Of a DNA stretch of 64,000 nucleotides, positions 50,365 to 58,579 are shown piece after piece. This stretch comes from Thermopolyspora sp040678635 (lineage in GTDB: Bacteria > Actinomycetota > Actinomycetes > Streptosporangiales > Streptosporangiaceae). A program made the translations under genes and the position numbers. The notes under the pieces were generated by a model. That model worked only from the letters and a program-made list of their open reading frames with translations, had not been told where the DNA came from and did no database searches. The number at the start of each line of letters is the position of its first letter. The stretch's first letter is position 1. Location of the stretch: the NCBI RefSeq assembly GCF_040678635.1, contig NZ_JBFATZ010000012.1:62001-126000 (forward strand), given 5' to 3'.

Positions 50365-50871
50365 CTAGAACTTGGCGAAGTAGACCGGCTTGAAGTCGCC
50401 GCACCGGGTCGGGTAGTGGGAGAACTTGCCGATCTGGCAGACCTGGGCCTTGACCCCGTCCACGTGGAACTTCCAGAAGTCGAAGTGGCGGGGAGCCTTG
50501 TCGGCGCCGCACCAGCGGTAGGTCGGGCCGGTCTTCCACTTGAAGCCCGGGTCGCCCAGGTGGTGGACCTTGAAGGTCACGTAGGCGCACTTGCCGCCCT
50601 GGTCGAAGGTCCGGTAGTCGAGGTCGTACAGGTCGCCCTTGACGTTGACCTTGTTGGTGTCGTGGTGCGGGTTCCACTTGACGAACACCGAGCCCTTGAC
50701 CTTGGCCTTGAAGTTCGCCGAGAAGTACGGCCCGTAGTAGTCGAACTCGGTCGTCGTGCTGCTGCCCCCGGCGGTCGAGGCGCTGGCGCTGGTGGCCAGG
50801 GCCGGGACGCCCAGGGCGACGATACCGGCGGCGGCGGTCACACCGAGCAGGGTGCGGATGGAGCGACGCAT
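50365..50871 (-). CDS. Small secreted protein
   Basis: The product has 168 residues with GGGGAG before the ATG. Residues 1-32 are a Sec signal peptide (RRSIRTLLGVTAAAGIVALG, cleavage after ASA near 32). The mature part is a basic, aromatic beta-rich domain with four cysteines (GGKCAYVTF, YRWCGADKAP, AQVCQIGKF, PTRCGDFKP), probably two disulfides. DFDFW/YYGPYFSANFKAKVKGSV-type segments suggest a beta-sandwich. I do not recognise the family. It may bind wall or extracellular ligands. The upstream region (50872-51559) is long and structured. Confidence 0.8.
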   Translation of the reverse strand: MRRSIRTLLGVTAAAGIVALGVPALATSASASTAGGSSTTTEFDYYGPYFSANFKAKVKGSVFVKWNPHHDTNKVNVKGDLYDLDYRTFDQGGKCAYVTFKVHHLGDPGFKWKTGPTYRWCGADKAPRHFDFWKFHVDGVKAQVCQIGKFSHYPTRCGDFKPVYFAKF

Positions 50872-51122
50872 TTCATTCTCCCCGTTGAACTATGAGGTGC
50901 TGTGGGATCGTGGTGCTTGCCCCCGTCGGGCTTGCACACCAATTGATAGGGGGCATCGCCTGCAAGGCGCTTGCACCGGATCCGCACCCGCTTACAGATC
51001 GCTGTAGTCCGACATGCAGCCATCACCCGGACATATCGCCATGATCGACGCGACGCGGAGTCGCCGCCGTACCCGGGCCGGAGTCGCCGCAGAAGGAGGA
51101 TCAGCAGGTCACGCGTGGTTCG

Positions 51123-51253
51123 CTACCGAGGCCGGGAAACCACGGGTCCGCCATCACGACCGGCCCATGCGTCTTCACCCGCTGGTTCAGGACAGCGGTA
51201 GACGGTGGGAGACATGGAAAGTCCTCCGCGGACACCCCTAGCCGCGGAGGACT
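51123..51253 (-). promoter_or_regulatory. Hairpin masking a ribosome site before a 30-codon frame
   Basis: A perfect 12-bp inverted repeat (AGTCCTCCGCGG / CCGCGGAGGACT, 51220-51253, ten-base loop). On the minus strand the right arm contains GGAGGA, six bases before an ATG (51215) opening a 30-codon frame to 51123 (MSPTVYRCPEPAGEDAWAGR ...). Pairing would hide the ribosome site behind TCCTCC. The small frame has weak codon bias, so it may be a leader or nothing. On the plus strand the same hairpin is a plain stem. Confidence 0.4.
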
Positions 51254-51320
51254 GACGACCGTGAAGGTCCTTGGGGTCCGGCCGTCGACGCAGGCGTTCG
51301 CCGCCATCCCCGACCGGGCC

Positions 51321-51367
51321 GTACCGGCGCAAATGCCGGTACGCCGGTCCGGGAGCGCCCGGACCGG
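51321..51367. terminator. Two adjacent strong hairpins
   Basis: GTACCGGC / GCCGGTAC with a six-base loop (51321-51342) and, one base later, CCGGTCCGGG / CCCGGACCGG with a four-base loop (51344-51367). They lie midway between the secreted-protein gene and the AfsR-type gene and could insulate the two transcription units or be part of a structured leader RNA. Confidence 0.55.
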
Positions 51368-51437
51368 GAATATCGTGTCGGCGTGGCCGCCCCCGTAGGG
51401 ACCACGCGCGCTTGATGACAACAATCCCTGATCTCGC

Positions 51438-51466
51438 TTAATGCCGGATCAATGGCGGATTAATGC
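51438..51466 (+). promoter_or_regulatory. SARP box: three heptamers with 11-bp period
   Basis: TTAATGC, TCAATGG and TTAATGC, each separated by the same four bases CGGA. SARP regulators bind direct heptamer repeats at 11-bp spacing near the -35 region. The box lies 94 bp before the start of an AfsR-type SARP gene, so autoregulation is likely. Confidence 0.75.
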
Positions 51467-51559
51467 TTCGACCGACGGTCCGCGCCGTGTCTAGGGGGTG
51501 GGCAATGTGGGGAACTATGATTTGGTGACAATCGGGTCCACAGGCGGAGACAACTGAGA

Positions 51560-54500
51560 ATGGCCGGTCAGGGTGGGGGTCAGGGGCTGCGCTTCACCAT
51601 TCTCGGGCCCGTGCAGGCCTGGCGGGACGGCGAGGAGTTCGACCTCGGCACGCCGCTGCAACGCTCCATCCTGGCGATGCTGCTGCTGCGGGAGGGCCGC
51701 GCCGTCACGCCCGGCGAGATGATCGACGCCGTCTGGGGCGAGGGCGCGCCGCCGCGCGCGCTCGGCGCCCTGCGCACCTACATCTCCCGGCTGCGCAACG
51801 TGCTGGAGCCCGGCCGTTCCCCGCGCTCCCGCCCCGAACTGCTCACCTCGGTGGGGCGCGGGTACGCCCTGCGCCTGGGCGCGGGCACGCTCGACCTGGT
51901 CGAGTTCGAGCGCTCGTGCGCCGCCGCGGAGTCGGCCAGGCGTGCGGGACGCGTCGAGGAGGCCGCCGAGATCCTCCGCTCGGCGCTCGACCTGTGGACC
52001 GGGGAGCCGCTGGCCGGCGCGGTCGGACCGTACGCCGAGAACCAGCGGGAGCGGCTGATCGAGCGGCGCATCACCGTGCTCGAGACGCTGGCGGACCTGG
52101 ACCTGGAGCTCGGGCGGCACGCGGAGCTCGTCGCCGAGCTGCGGGCCCTCACCGGCGAGCATCCGCTGCGCGAGCGGCTGCGCGCCCAGCTCATGCTCGC
52201 CTACTACCGCTGCGGGCGGCAGGCCGAGGCGCTGAACGTCTACACCGAGACCCGGCACGCGCTCATCGAGGAGCTGGGCATCGAGCCCGGCCCCGAGCTG
52301 ACCGCGCTGCAGCAGCGCATCCTCGCCGCCGACCCGACGCTGATGGCCCCCTCCCGCACGCCCGTGCCGCAGGCCCGGCCCGCCGACGGGAGCCGGGCCG
52401 CCTCCGCAACGCCCACAATGGTCTCCGACGCCTCGCGGACCACGGCCTCCGGCCCGGCCGCCGTCGGGACGCCGGGAGACGAGGCGGTGGCGACGGTCGG
52501 CGGGGACGCGGCGGGCGGCGGCGCGGGCGCGCCGCGGGCGGCCGAGCCGGAGCCGGTGGCCGAGCTGCCGCGCCCGGCGCAACTGCCCCCCGCCGTCGGC
52601 GACTTCACCGGGCGCAAGGAGCTGGTCAACCGGCTGCGTACGCTGCTGACCAGCCCCGTCGGGAACGAGGGCGTGCCCGTCGCGGCGATCTCCGGCATCG
52701 GCGGCGTGGGCAAGACCGCGCTCGCCGTACACGTCGCCCATCTGGTCCACGACCGGTTCCCCGACGGGCAGCTCTACGCCGACCTGCGCGGCTACGGCGA
52801 GGATCCGATCGCCCCGGAGACCGTGCTCGCGGCCTTCCTGCGCGGCCTCGGCATGCCGATGGACATCATCCCCGAGAGCGCGGCCGAGCGGGCGGCGCTG
52901 TTCCGGTCGCTGCTCGCCGACCGGCGCATCCTCGTCCTGCTCGACAACGCGCGGGACGCGGCGCAGGTGACGCCGCTGCTGCCCGGTTCGCCGGGCTGCG
53001 CGGCGATCGTCACCGGCCGCAGCAAGCTCGCCGACCTGCCCTCGGCCCGGCTGGTCGATCTCGACGTGATGGAGCCGGAGGAGGCGCTGAGCCTGTTCGC
53101 CGCCGTCGCGGGGCCCGAGCGGGTCGCCGCCGAGCGCGCGGCGGCGATGGACGTGGTCGCCGCCTGTGGATTCCTTCCGCTCGCGGTGCGCATCGTCGCC
53201 GCCCGGCTGGCCGCGCGCCCGGCCTGGACGGTCGCCTCGCTCGTGCCCCGGCTCGCCGACGAGCGGCGTCGGCTGGACGAGCTCAAGGTCGGCAACCTCG
53301 CGGTCAGCGCGACCTTCGCCCTCGGGTACCACCAGCTCGAACCCCGGCAGGCCCGGGCGTTCCGGCTGCTGTCGCTGCCGAGCGGCTCGGCCATCTCGGT
53401 GCTCGCCGCCGCCGCCGTGCTCGGGCAGAGCCCGATCGAGACCGAGGACGTGCTGGAGTCGCTGGTCGACGCCAGCCTGCTGGAGGCTCCGGCGCCCGGC
53501 CGCTACCGCTTTCACGACCTGCTCAAGCTCTTCGCCCGGCGGCAGGCCGAGCAGGCCGAGGACCCCGCGGCCACCGCTCAGGCGCTGCGCCGGCTGCTCG
53601 GGTTCTATCTGGCCTCCGCTCAGGCGGCGCACCGGCTGGCGTACGAGGGAAGCATGGTCGCCGACCGCCTGTCGTCGCCGGGCGCGGTGACGGGACGCAC
53701 CTTCGCCTCGGCGGACGAGGCCGTGGAGTGGCTGGCCGTGGAGGGCGAGGACATGTTCGCCGCGATCGGGCAGGTCACCGAGCCCGAAGGGCCCGGGGGA
53801 CCCGGCGGTTTCCTCGGCGGGCCTGATGGCGAGGCCCGCCCGGAGACGCCGGTGGCGTCGCTGCTGCCCGCCGCCGACCTGCTGGTCGCGATGGAACCGC
53901 TGCTGGAAGCGGGCACGTACGCCCGCGAGTTCGACCAGCGCACCCGGGCCGTGCTCGCCGCCGCCCGCGCGGCGGGCGACCCGGCGAGCGAGCTGCGCTG
54001 CCACTACGTGCTCGGGCGGGTGCTGTTCGGGGCGAACCGGCTGGACGAGTCCGAGGAGCAGTTCCGCGCCGCGCTCGACCTGACGGGCAGCACCGGGGAC
54101 CCGATCCTCACCGGCGAGATCTTCAACGGGCTCGCCGTGGTCGCCGGTCGCAAGCGCCGCCATGAGGAGGCGCTGGCCTGGTTCGACGCGGCGCTGAAGG
54201 CGTACCGGGAGATCGGGGCGCCGGCGGGCGAGGCCCTGGTGCTCAGCTACTCGGCCCGGGATCACCTGGGGCTCGGGCACCCGGAGGAGGCGATCGCCGC
54301 CGCCGAGCGCGGCCTGACCATCTTCACCGAGATCGGCAGCGGGGCGGGCATGGCCCGGGCCCGGTACCACCTGGGCATCGTGCTGTCCCACGTCGGCCGG
54401 TTCAGCGAGGCCGTGGTGCATCATGCCGAGTGCCTGGACTTCTTCCGCGCCAGCAGGCAGCGGGTCTGGGAGCAGCGGGTGTGCTGTCGGTTGGCCGAGA

Positions 54501-54754
54501 CGTTCATCGCCGCCCGGCGCTACTCCGACGCCGCCCGGCACGCCGAGCAGGCCCTCGCGGTCAGCAAGGAGATCGCCCACCCGTACGGCGAGGCACTGTC
54601 ACTGGCCGTCCTCGGCAAGGCCCTCATCGGCCTCGGCAGTTCCCACCGCAGCCGCGACTGTCTGCGCCGCGCGCACGACATCTTCCGCCGCCTCGGCGCC
54701 CCGGAGGCAGACGATCTACGCGCCTTACTCGAACGCGACGAAGTGGGGAGCTGA
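51560..54754 (+). CDS. AfsR-type SARP regulator with NB-ARC ATPase and TPR domains
   Basis: The product has 1064 residues. Order: winged OmpR/SARP DNA-binding domain (about 10-100, FTILGPVQAWRDGEEFDLGT, TYISRLRNVLEPGRSP), bacterial transcriptional activation domain (about 105-255), Ala/Gly linker, NB-ARC STAND ATPase (about 340-600) with Walker A GGVGKT at 381-386 and RILVLLDNARDAAQVTPLLP, then TPR-like repeats (about 690-1060; VLGRVLFGANRLDESEEQFR, YHLGIVLSHVGRFSEAVVHH). Such proteins integrate signals through the ATPase and activate secondary metabolism and development. A SARP box lies upstream. No biosynthetic cluster adjoins it, so it is a global-type or orphan regulator. Confidence 0.93.
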   Translation: MAGQGGGQGLRFTILGPVQAWRDGEEFDLGTPLQRSILAMLLLREGRAVTPGEMIDAVWGEGAPPRALGALRTYISRLRNVLEPGRSPRSRPELLTSVGRGYALRLGAGTLDLVEFERSCAAAESARRAGRVEEAAEILRSALDLWTGEPLAGAVGPYAENQRERLIERRITVLETLADLDLELGRHAELVAELRALTGEHPLRERLRAQLMLAYYRCGRQAEALNVYTETRHALIEELGIEPGPELTALQQRILAADPTLMAPSRTPVPQARPADGSRAASATPTMVSDASRTTASGPAAVGTPGDEAVATVGGDAAGGGAGAPRAAEPEPVAELPRPAQLPPAVGDFTGRKELVNRLRTLLTSPVGNEGVPVAAISGIGGVGKTALAVHVAHLVHDRFPDGQLYADLRGYGEDPIAPETVLAAFLRGLGMPMDIIPESAAERAALFRSLLADRRILVLLDNARDAAQVTPLLPGSPGCAAIVTGRSKLADLPSARLVDLDVMEPEEALSLFAAVAGPERVAAERAAAMDVVAACGFLPLAVRIVAARLAARPAWTVASLVPRLADERRRLDELKVGNLAVSATFALGYHQLEPRQARAFRLLSLPSGSAISVLAAAAVLGQSPIETEDVLESLVDASLLEAPAPGRYRFHDLLKLFARRQAEQAEDPAATAQALRRLLGFYLASAQAAHRLAYEGSMVADRLSSPGAVTGRTFASADEAVEWLAVEGEDMFAAIGQVTEPEGPGGPGGFLGGPDGEARPETPVASLLPAADLLVAMEPLLEAGTYAREFDQRTRAVLAAARAAGDPASELRCHYVLGRVLFGANRLDESEEQFRAALDLTGSTGDPILTGEIFNGLAVVAGRKRRHEEALAWFDAALKAYREIGAPAGEALVLSYSARDHLGLGHPEEAIAAAERGLTIFTEIGSGAGMARARYHLGIVLSHVGRFSEAVVHHAECLDFFRASRQRVWEQRVCCRLAETFIAARRYSDAARHAEQALAVSKEIAHPYGEALSLAVLGKALIGLGSSHRSRDCLRRAHDIFRRLGAPEADDLRALLERDEVGS

Positions 54755-54823
54755 CGCGTTCGCGACGTCGCGGGCACGGGTGGCAGGTGCGACGGCGTCC
54801 GGCGCGCCCGTGACGGGCGCGCG

Positions 54824-55105
54824 TCAGCCGAACGCACCGGTGGCGAACGTGTCCGTGCCGGACTCGCCCATGACGGCCGCGCCCGTACCCGATGCGCCCG
54901 CGATCCGGGTGCTCGTGCCGGACGCGCCGGTTGCGAACGTGTCCGTGCCGGACTCGCCCATGGTGGCCGTGCCTCTCCCGTACCCGTCTGCGGGGAATGC
55001 GCCGGTGGCGCAGAGGTCGAGGGTGCCGGCGTCGTCGTGACCGGGGACGTCGAGCCCCGCGAACAGGTCGTCGTCCAGCCGCGTCATCCAGAAGTGGTTG
55101 ATCAC
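54824..55105 (-). CDS. Small acidic repeat peptide, unknown
   Basis: The frame opens at a GTG (55105) and encodes 93 residues. The first part (INHFWMTRLDDDLFAGLDVP, GHDDAGTLDLCATGAF) is acidic and has very strong GC-third-position bias. The rest is Gly/Thr/Ser/Ala-rich with two copies of MGESGTDTFATGA, from a 30-bp DNA duplication (54842 and 54932 regions). The ribosome site is weak (GGGAAG). The leader-like F-x-LDV motif and Ser/Thr-rich tail recall some RiPP precursors, but no modifying enzyme adjoins. It lies convergent to the AfsR gene and downstream of the methyltransferase. It may also be non-coding. 55106-55313 holds nothing else convincing. Confidence 0.45.
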   Translation of the reverse strand: MINHFWMTRLDDDLFAGLDVPGHDDAGTLDLCATGAFPADGYGRGTATMGESGTDTFATGASGTSTRIAGASGTGAAVMGESGTDTFATGAFG

Positions 55106-55313
55106 TGTCGCTTCCCGGTGCTCGCCAACAGGAGACCGCAATGGTCGTCCGGCCGGCCGCCCGACCACCGCCCGGCGCCATGGGGCCCGGGTGCGTTCCG
55201 GTGCGCCTAACGGTGGCAGCCGCCTCACAACGACGGCCGACCGGACTTTCGGGGCGATCCAACCCCCTGAATCGCGCCCAAGGTCACCATCCCGCAGCCC
55301 GGTCAACGTCGAA

Positions 55314-56789
55314 TCAATGATCGGTTGCGGGCCTCGCGACCTCGAAGAACCCCTCGGCGATCAGCCCGCGCAGGCCGTCGGCGCCGCCGATCACGGCGTC
55401 CCGCTCCGCGCCGGTGAGCTCGGCGATGGCGGCCAGCAGCGGTCCGAGCGGCAACTCGCCGTCGCACACTCCGGCGAGCGCCGCCTCCACCGTGCCGACC
55501 TCGGCGCTGCGCCGCAGACCCCGCGTCTGCCGCAGCACGATGCGGGCGGGATCCTCGGCGCCCGGCGGGCCGATCCGCTCCTCAAGCACGTCCGGCCGGG
55601 TCACCAGCGACGCGTCAAGCAGTTCCTGCGGACCGAGCCGATGAGCCGTGGTGATCGCGTCGAGCATCTCGTCCACATATGCCCCGACCGGCTGCTCGAC
55701 CGGCGAGGTGAGCTCCTCCACGCGTACCACGGGATCGAGGGAGCCCCCGTCGCGCAACGTGATCCAGCCGAAGCCGACCCCGGTCACCCCGAGCGACTCC
55801 AGCCACCCCAGCCACTCGTCGTAGCGTTCCCGATAGGCGGGCGTGCCCTGCTCGGCGGAGTCGCGCAGCCACAGCTCGACGTACTCCGCCGGGTCCTGCA
55901 CATCCCGCTGTACGGCCCAGCCGTCACACCCGGTCGCCGCGAGCCACCCGCCCACGCGATCCCGCCAGTCCTCCCCCTTGACGTGCAGCCAGTTGGCGAG
56001 GATCTGGAAATGTCCGCCCGGGTTGAGATGGCGCGGCGCGGCGGCCACCAGCTCGCGGCAGAACCCGTCGGCCTCGGCCCCCGTCTCCCGATACGCGAAC
56101 CGCCCACGCGGCGAGATCACGAACGGCGGGTTGCTGACGATCAGGTCGAACCGCTCCCCCGCCACCGGCTCGAACCCCGAGCCGATCCGCGCGTCCGCGT
56201 CCGCCACCTTGCCGGACACGCCCGACAGCGCCCAGCTCAACCGGGCCAGTTGCAGCGCCCTGGGGTTCACGTCCGTCGCCGTGATCCGCTCGGCGCGATC
56301 GGCCAGGTGCAGCACCTGTACGCCGCAGCCGGTGCCGAGGTCGAGCGCCGTGCCGACCGGGCGGCGGACGACCAGGTGGGCCAGGTTCGCCGAGGCGCCG
56401 CCCGCGCCGACCACGTGGTCCTCGCGCAGCGCCGGGTCGCCGGGCCGTACCTTGCGGTCGGAGACGAGGTGGCCGCCCGTCTCCCAGGGCTGCAGGTGGA
56501 CGGCGGCGCGGACGTCCTCGCCGTCGCGTTCGAGCAGGCCCGCCGCTACCAGCTCGGCCGCGGGCAGGCCGGTGCGCCGCTCGGGGACGGGCAGACCGAG
56601 CCACCACAGCCGGATCAGGGCGGCGAGCGGGTCGAGCTCGCGCGTGGCCCGGACGGCGGGCACGAGCTCTTCGCGGGCGAGCGCGGTGGCGGCGGTGTCG
56701 CCCAGGCGCTCGCGTACGCCGTCGATCGTGTAGTTCGCCTCGGCGAGCCGGTCGCGAAGCCTTGTCAGCAGGTCGGGCGGGACGTTCAC
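55314..56789 (-). CDS. Class I SAM-dependent methyltransferase (small-domain, NPPF type)
   Basis: About 491 residues from GTG 56789 (56822 is an alternative). An N-terminal domain (1-150, DLLTRLRDRLAEANYTIDGV) precedes the methyltransferase core: ALDLGTGCGVQVLHLADRAE (SAM site), ITATDVNPRALQLARLSWAL and the catalytic LIVSNPPFVISPRGRFAY. The C-terminal 180 residues form a further domain (GVGFGWITLRDGGSLDPVVR). The SNPPF motif is that of N-methyltransferases acting on amide or amino groups, such as HemK/RlmG-like enzymes. Actinomycete proteins of this layout are widespread; the target is not established. Confidence 0.85.
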   Translation of the reverse strand: MNVPPDLLTRLRDRLAEANYTIDGVRERLGDTAATALAREELVPAVRATRELDPLAALIRLWWLGLPVPERRTGLPAAELVAAGLLERDGEDVRAAVHLQPWETGGHLVSDRKVRPGDPALREDHVVGAGGASANLAHLVVRRPVGTALDLGTGCGVQVLHLADRAERITATDVNPRALQLARLSWALSGVSGKVADADARIGSGFEPVAGERFDLIVSNPPFVISPRGRFAYRETGAEADGFCRELVAAAPRHLNPGGHFQILANWLHVKGEDWRDRVGGWLAATGCDGWAVQRDVQDPAEYVELWLRDSAEQGTPAYRERYDEWLGWLESLGVTGVGFGWITLRDGGSLDPVVRVEELTSPVEQPVGAYVDEMLDAITTAHRLGPQELLDASLVTRPDVLEERIGPPGAEDPARIVLRQTRGLRRSAEVGTVEAALAGVCDGELPLGPLLAAIAELTGAERDAVIGGADGLRGLIAEGFFEVARPATDH

Positions 56790-56900
56790 GGCTGGGAATC
56801 TATCGTCCGCAGCCGCCTTCAAGTGACCTTCAAGTGGTGTCCGCTATCCATGGTCCTGTACGACACCCATGCCGCCGCCACACGCCGAGGACCGTGCTCG

Positions 56901-57209
56901 ATGTTGATTCCCTGCTTCGCCTGCTGGTCGCGTTTTGGCCCTGATGAGTACTTCGCCGCGTGCCATGACTACCACCGCGGCAAGGATCTGGTCGCGTGGA
57001 CATGCCCACGATGCGGCAATCGCGATGAACTGCGCGTGTTGCCCGGCGAACTGGGCTTCGGCTACCCGGCCGGTAGGCGGTTCCAGGTGCTCGACCGCTA
57101 CCGGGTGCCGGGCCTGCGCCGACGCCGCGCCGACCTGCGGCTGGACATCAGCCTGGACAAGAAGGTCTGGCGGGTCCCCACCCGCGCCAAGCAGGCGGCC
57201 GCCTGCTGA
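56901..57209 (+). CDS. Small zinc-ribbon-like hypothetical protein
   Basis: The product has 102 residues from the ATG at 56901 (GAGG ten bases upstream). Two cysteine pairs, CFAC near residue 5 and CPRCGN near residue 35, could form a zinc ribbon. The rest is basic (LRRRRADLRLDISLDKKVWR). Third-position GC is strong from about codon 40 onward and weaker before, so a later start is possible. Function unknown. Convergent with the TetR gene. Confidence 0.55.
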   Translation: MLIPCFACWSRFGPDEYFAACHDYHRGKDLVAWTCPRCGNRDELRVLPGELGFGYPAGRRFQVLDRYRVPGLRRRRADLRLDISLDKKVWRVPTRAKQAAAC

Positions 57210-57265
57210 GCCGCTCGGCCATCCGCCGACCGCCGTCGCGATCACGCCGCTCGGCCGCGCCCGGC

Positions 57266-57874
57266 TCAGCGCTCCTCGTCCTCGTGCGGCTCCCGCAGGC
57301 TGTGCCAGGCGGCGACGCCCAGCTCCTTGATGTCCTCCGGGGTGGGCTGGTAGGCGCCGGCGAACCACAGCCGGCACATCTCGTACGCCGGGCCCAGCCA
57401 CAGCACATAACACATGCTGGAGGAGACGGGCCGCAGCACCCGGGCCTTCATGTGCGGCCGCCACCAGTCCGCCACCTGGCGCAGCATGGCGCGGCGGGCC
57501 TCGCCCACCTCGGGGCCGCCGGGCTCCTCCCGGCGCGGCGGGCGCTCGCTGATGAGCAGGCGGGCCCGCTCGGGGTGCTCGCGGCACCAGTTCATGTGCA
57601 TCGCGACGATCGCCTCGATGCCCGACCGCGCGTCGTCGTGCCGGAGCAGCTCGCCGAGGAACGCGTCGTAGTACATCCGCTGAATGTCGGCGTACAGAAC
57701 GCCGAAAACGTGTTCTTTGCTGGCGAAGTGATGGTAAAAACTACCTACGCTGACTCCGCTCTCCTGTCGGAGGCTGGCCAGCGTGGTGGCCGACACACCG
57801 TCTCGGCTGAAGCGCCGCAGGGCGCCTTCGATGATCCGGGTACGGCCGTCACGGCCCGTCTTCGCGTTCGTCAC
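57266..57874 (-). CDS. TetR-family regulator
   Basis: The product has 202 residues from the GTG at 57874. The DNA-binding domain at about 8-55 is typical: RTRIIEGALRRFSRDGVSAT, SVGSFYHHFASKEHVFGVLY. The C-terminal ligand domain has several aromatic and Met residues (MHMNWCREHPERARLLISER, SSSMCYVLWLGPAYEMCRLW). It resembles regulators of lipid or small hydrophobic-ligand metabolism. It is followed on the other side by a GNAT gene transcribed in the same direction; the 26-bp spacing suggests a shared unit. Candidate operators: the repeat at 63074. Confidence 0.88.
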   Translation of the reverse strand: MTNAKTGRDGRTRIIEGALRRFSRDGVSATTLASLRQESGVSVGSFYHHFASKEHVFGVLYADIQRMYYDAFLGELLRHDDARSGIEAIVAMHMNWCREHPERARLLISERPPRREEPGGPEVGEARRAMLRQVADWWRPHMKARVLRPVSSSMCYVLWLGPAYEMCRLWFAGAYQPTPEDIKELGVAAWHSLREPHEDEER

Positions 57875-57900
57875 GCCGTCAATGGTGGCGCAACAGAACC

Positions 57901-58515
57901 TTATTCTGCAAATGTCGGCACCAAGCCGGAGATACGGGCCCTGACCTCGACCGTTCCCGAGCTCACCCGCATCGCGGCGTCGGGCCATTGGCGGCGGACC
58001 ATGGTGAGCACCCGGCGGTTCTCGCCCATGACATCCATGCCGAGTTCGGCGATCCCACACGCCGCCGCGCGCAGCACCAGCCGCTCGACGAGCCGCCTGC
58101 CGATCCCCCGGCCCTGCCACTCGTCGGTCACCACCACCGCGATCTCGGCCACGCCCGCCGATCCCGGCGTGGTCGTGTGACAGCTCATGGCGTGCCCGAT
58201 GATCTCTTCGTCGGTCGCGCCGGGCCGTACGGCGACCAGGGCATGGCGCCGCTCGTCGCGAGCGATCATGGCGCGGACCAGCGAGGCCGCGGGCCGGGGA
58301 ACGCCGGCGAAGAACCGGAGCGTCTGGGTACGCAGGGACAGGCCGAGGATGAAGTCGCGTATCCGGCGCTCGTCGTCCATGCGAGCGGGGCGGATCTCCA
58401 CCGCCGCGCCCGCCTTGATCGCCTCCGCCTCACCGGGTGCGAGGGAGGTGCGCGGGATCGCTCCGGCCCGCTGAAGCTGAGTTTGATCCATAGACTCAGA
58501 TGATGTCGGATCCAT
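57901..58515 (-). CDS. GNAT acetyltransferase
   Basis: The product has up to 204 residues; the ATG at 58491 (second Met) is also possible because the operator-like inverted repeat overlaps the first codons. The GNAT fold is clear: VEIRPARMDDERRIRDFILG, then the acetyl-CoA site IAVVVTDEWQGRGIGRRLVE and a C-terminal ELGMDVMGENRRVLTMVRRQ. It transfers acetyl from acetyl-CoA to an amine or protein Lys. It is divergent from the HxlR gene. Confidence 0.85.
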   Translation of the reverse strand: MDPTSSESMDQTQLQRAGAIPRTSLAPGEAEAIKAGAAVEIRPARMDDERRIRDFILGLSLRTQTLRFFAGVPRPAASLVRAMIARDERRHALVAVRPGATDEEIIGHAMSCHTTTPGSAGVAEIAVVVTDEWQGRGIGRRLVERLVLRAAACGIAELGMDVMGENRRVLTMVRRQWPDAAMRVSSGTVEVRARISGLVPTFAE

Positions 58516-58521
58516 CTGAGT
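58494..58521. promoter_or_regulatory. Inverted repeat in the GNAT/HxlR divergent promoter
   Basis: ACTCAGATG-N10-CATCTGAGT, perfect 9-bp arms. A further TAGACTCAG copy lies at about 58530-58538. Likely HxlR (autorepression) site controlling both genes. Confidence 0.65.
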
Positions 58522-58579
58522 ATGTCAACTAGACTCAGGTTGTCTGGAAGGACCGGGGAAGGGGTCTTACCATTTGGAC

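Noticed and set aside
51001..51370. c-di-AMP (ydaO) or another known riboswitch in the leader region
   Set aside because: GGGTGAA-like words occur, but I could not align the whole conserved core on either strand; left as an unnamed structured region pending a covariance-model search.
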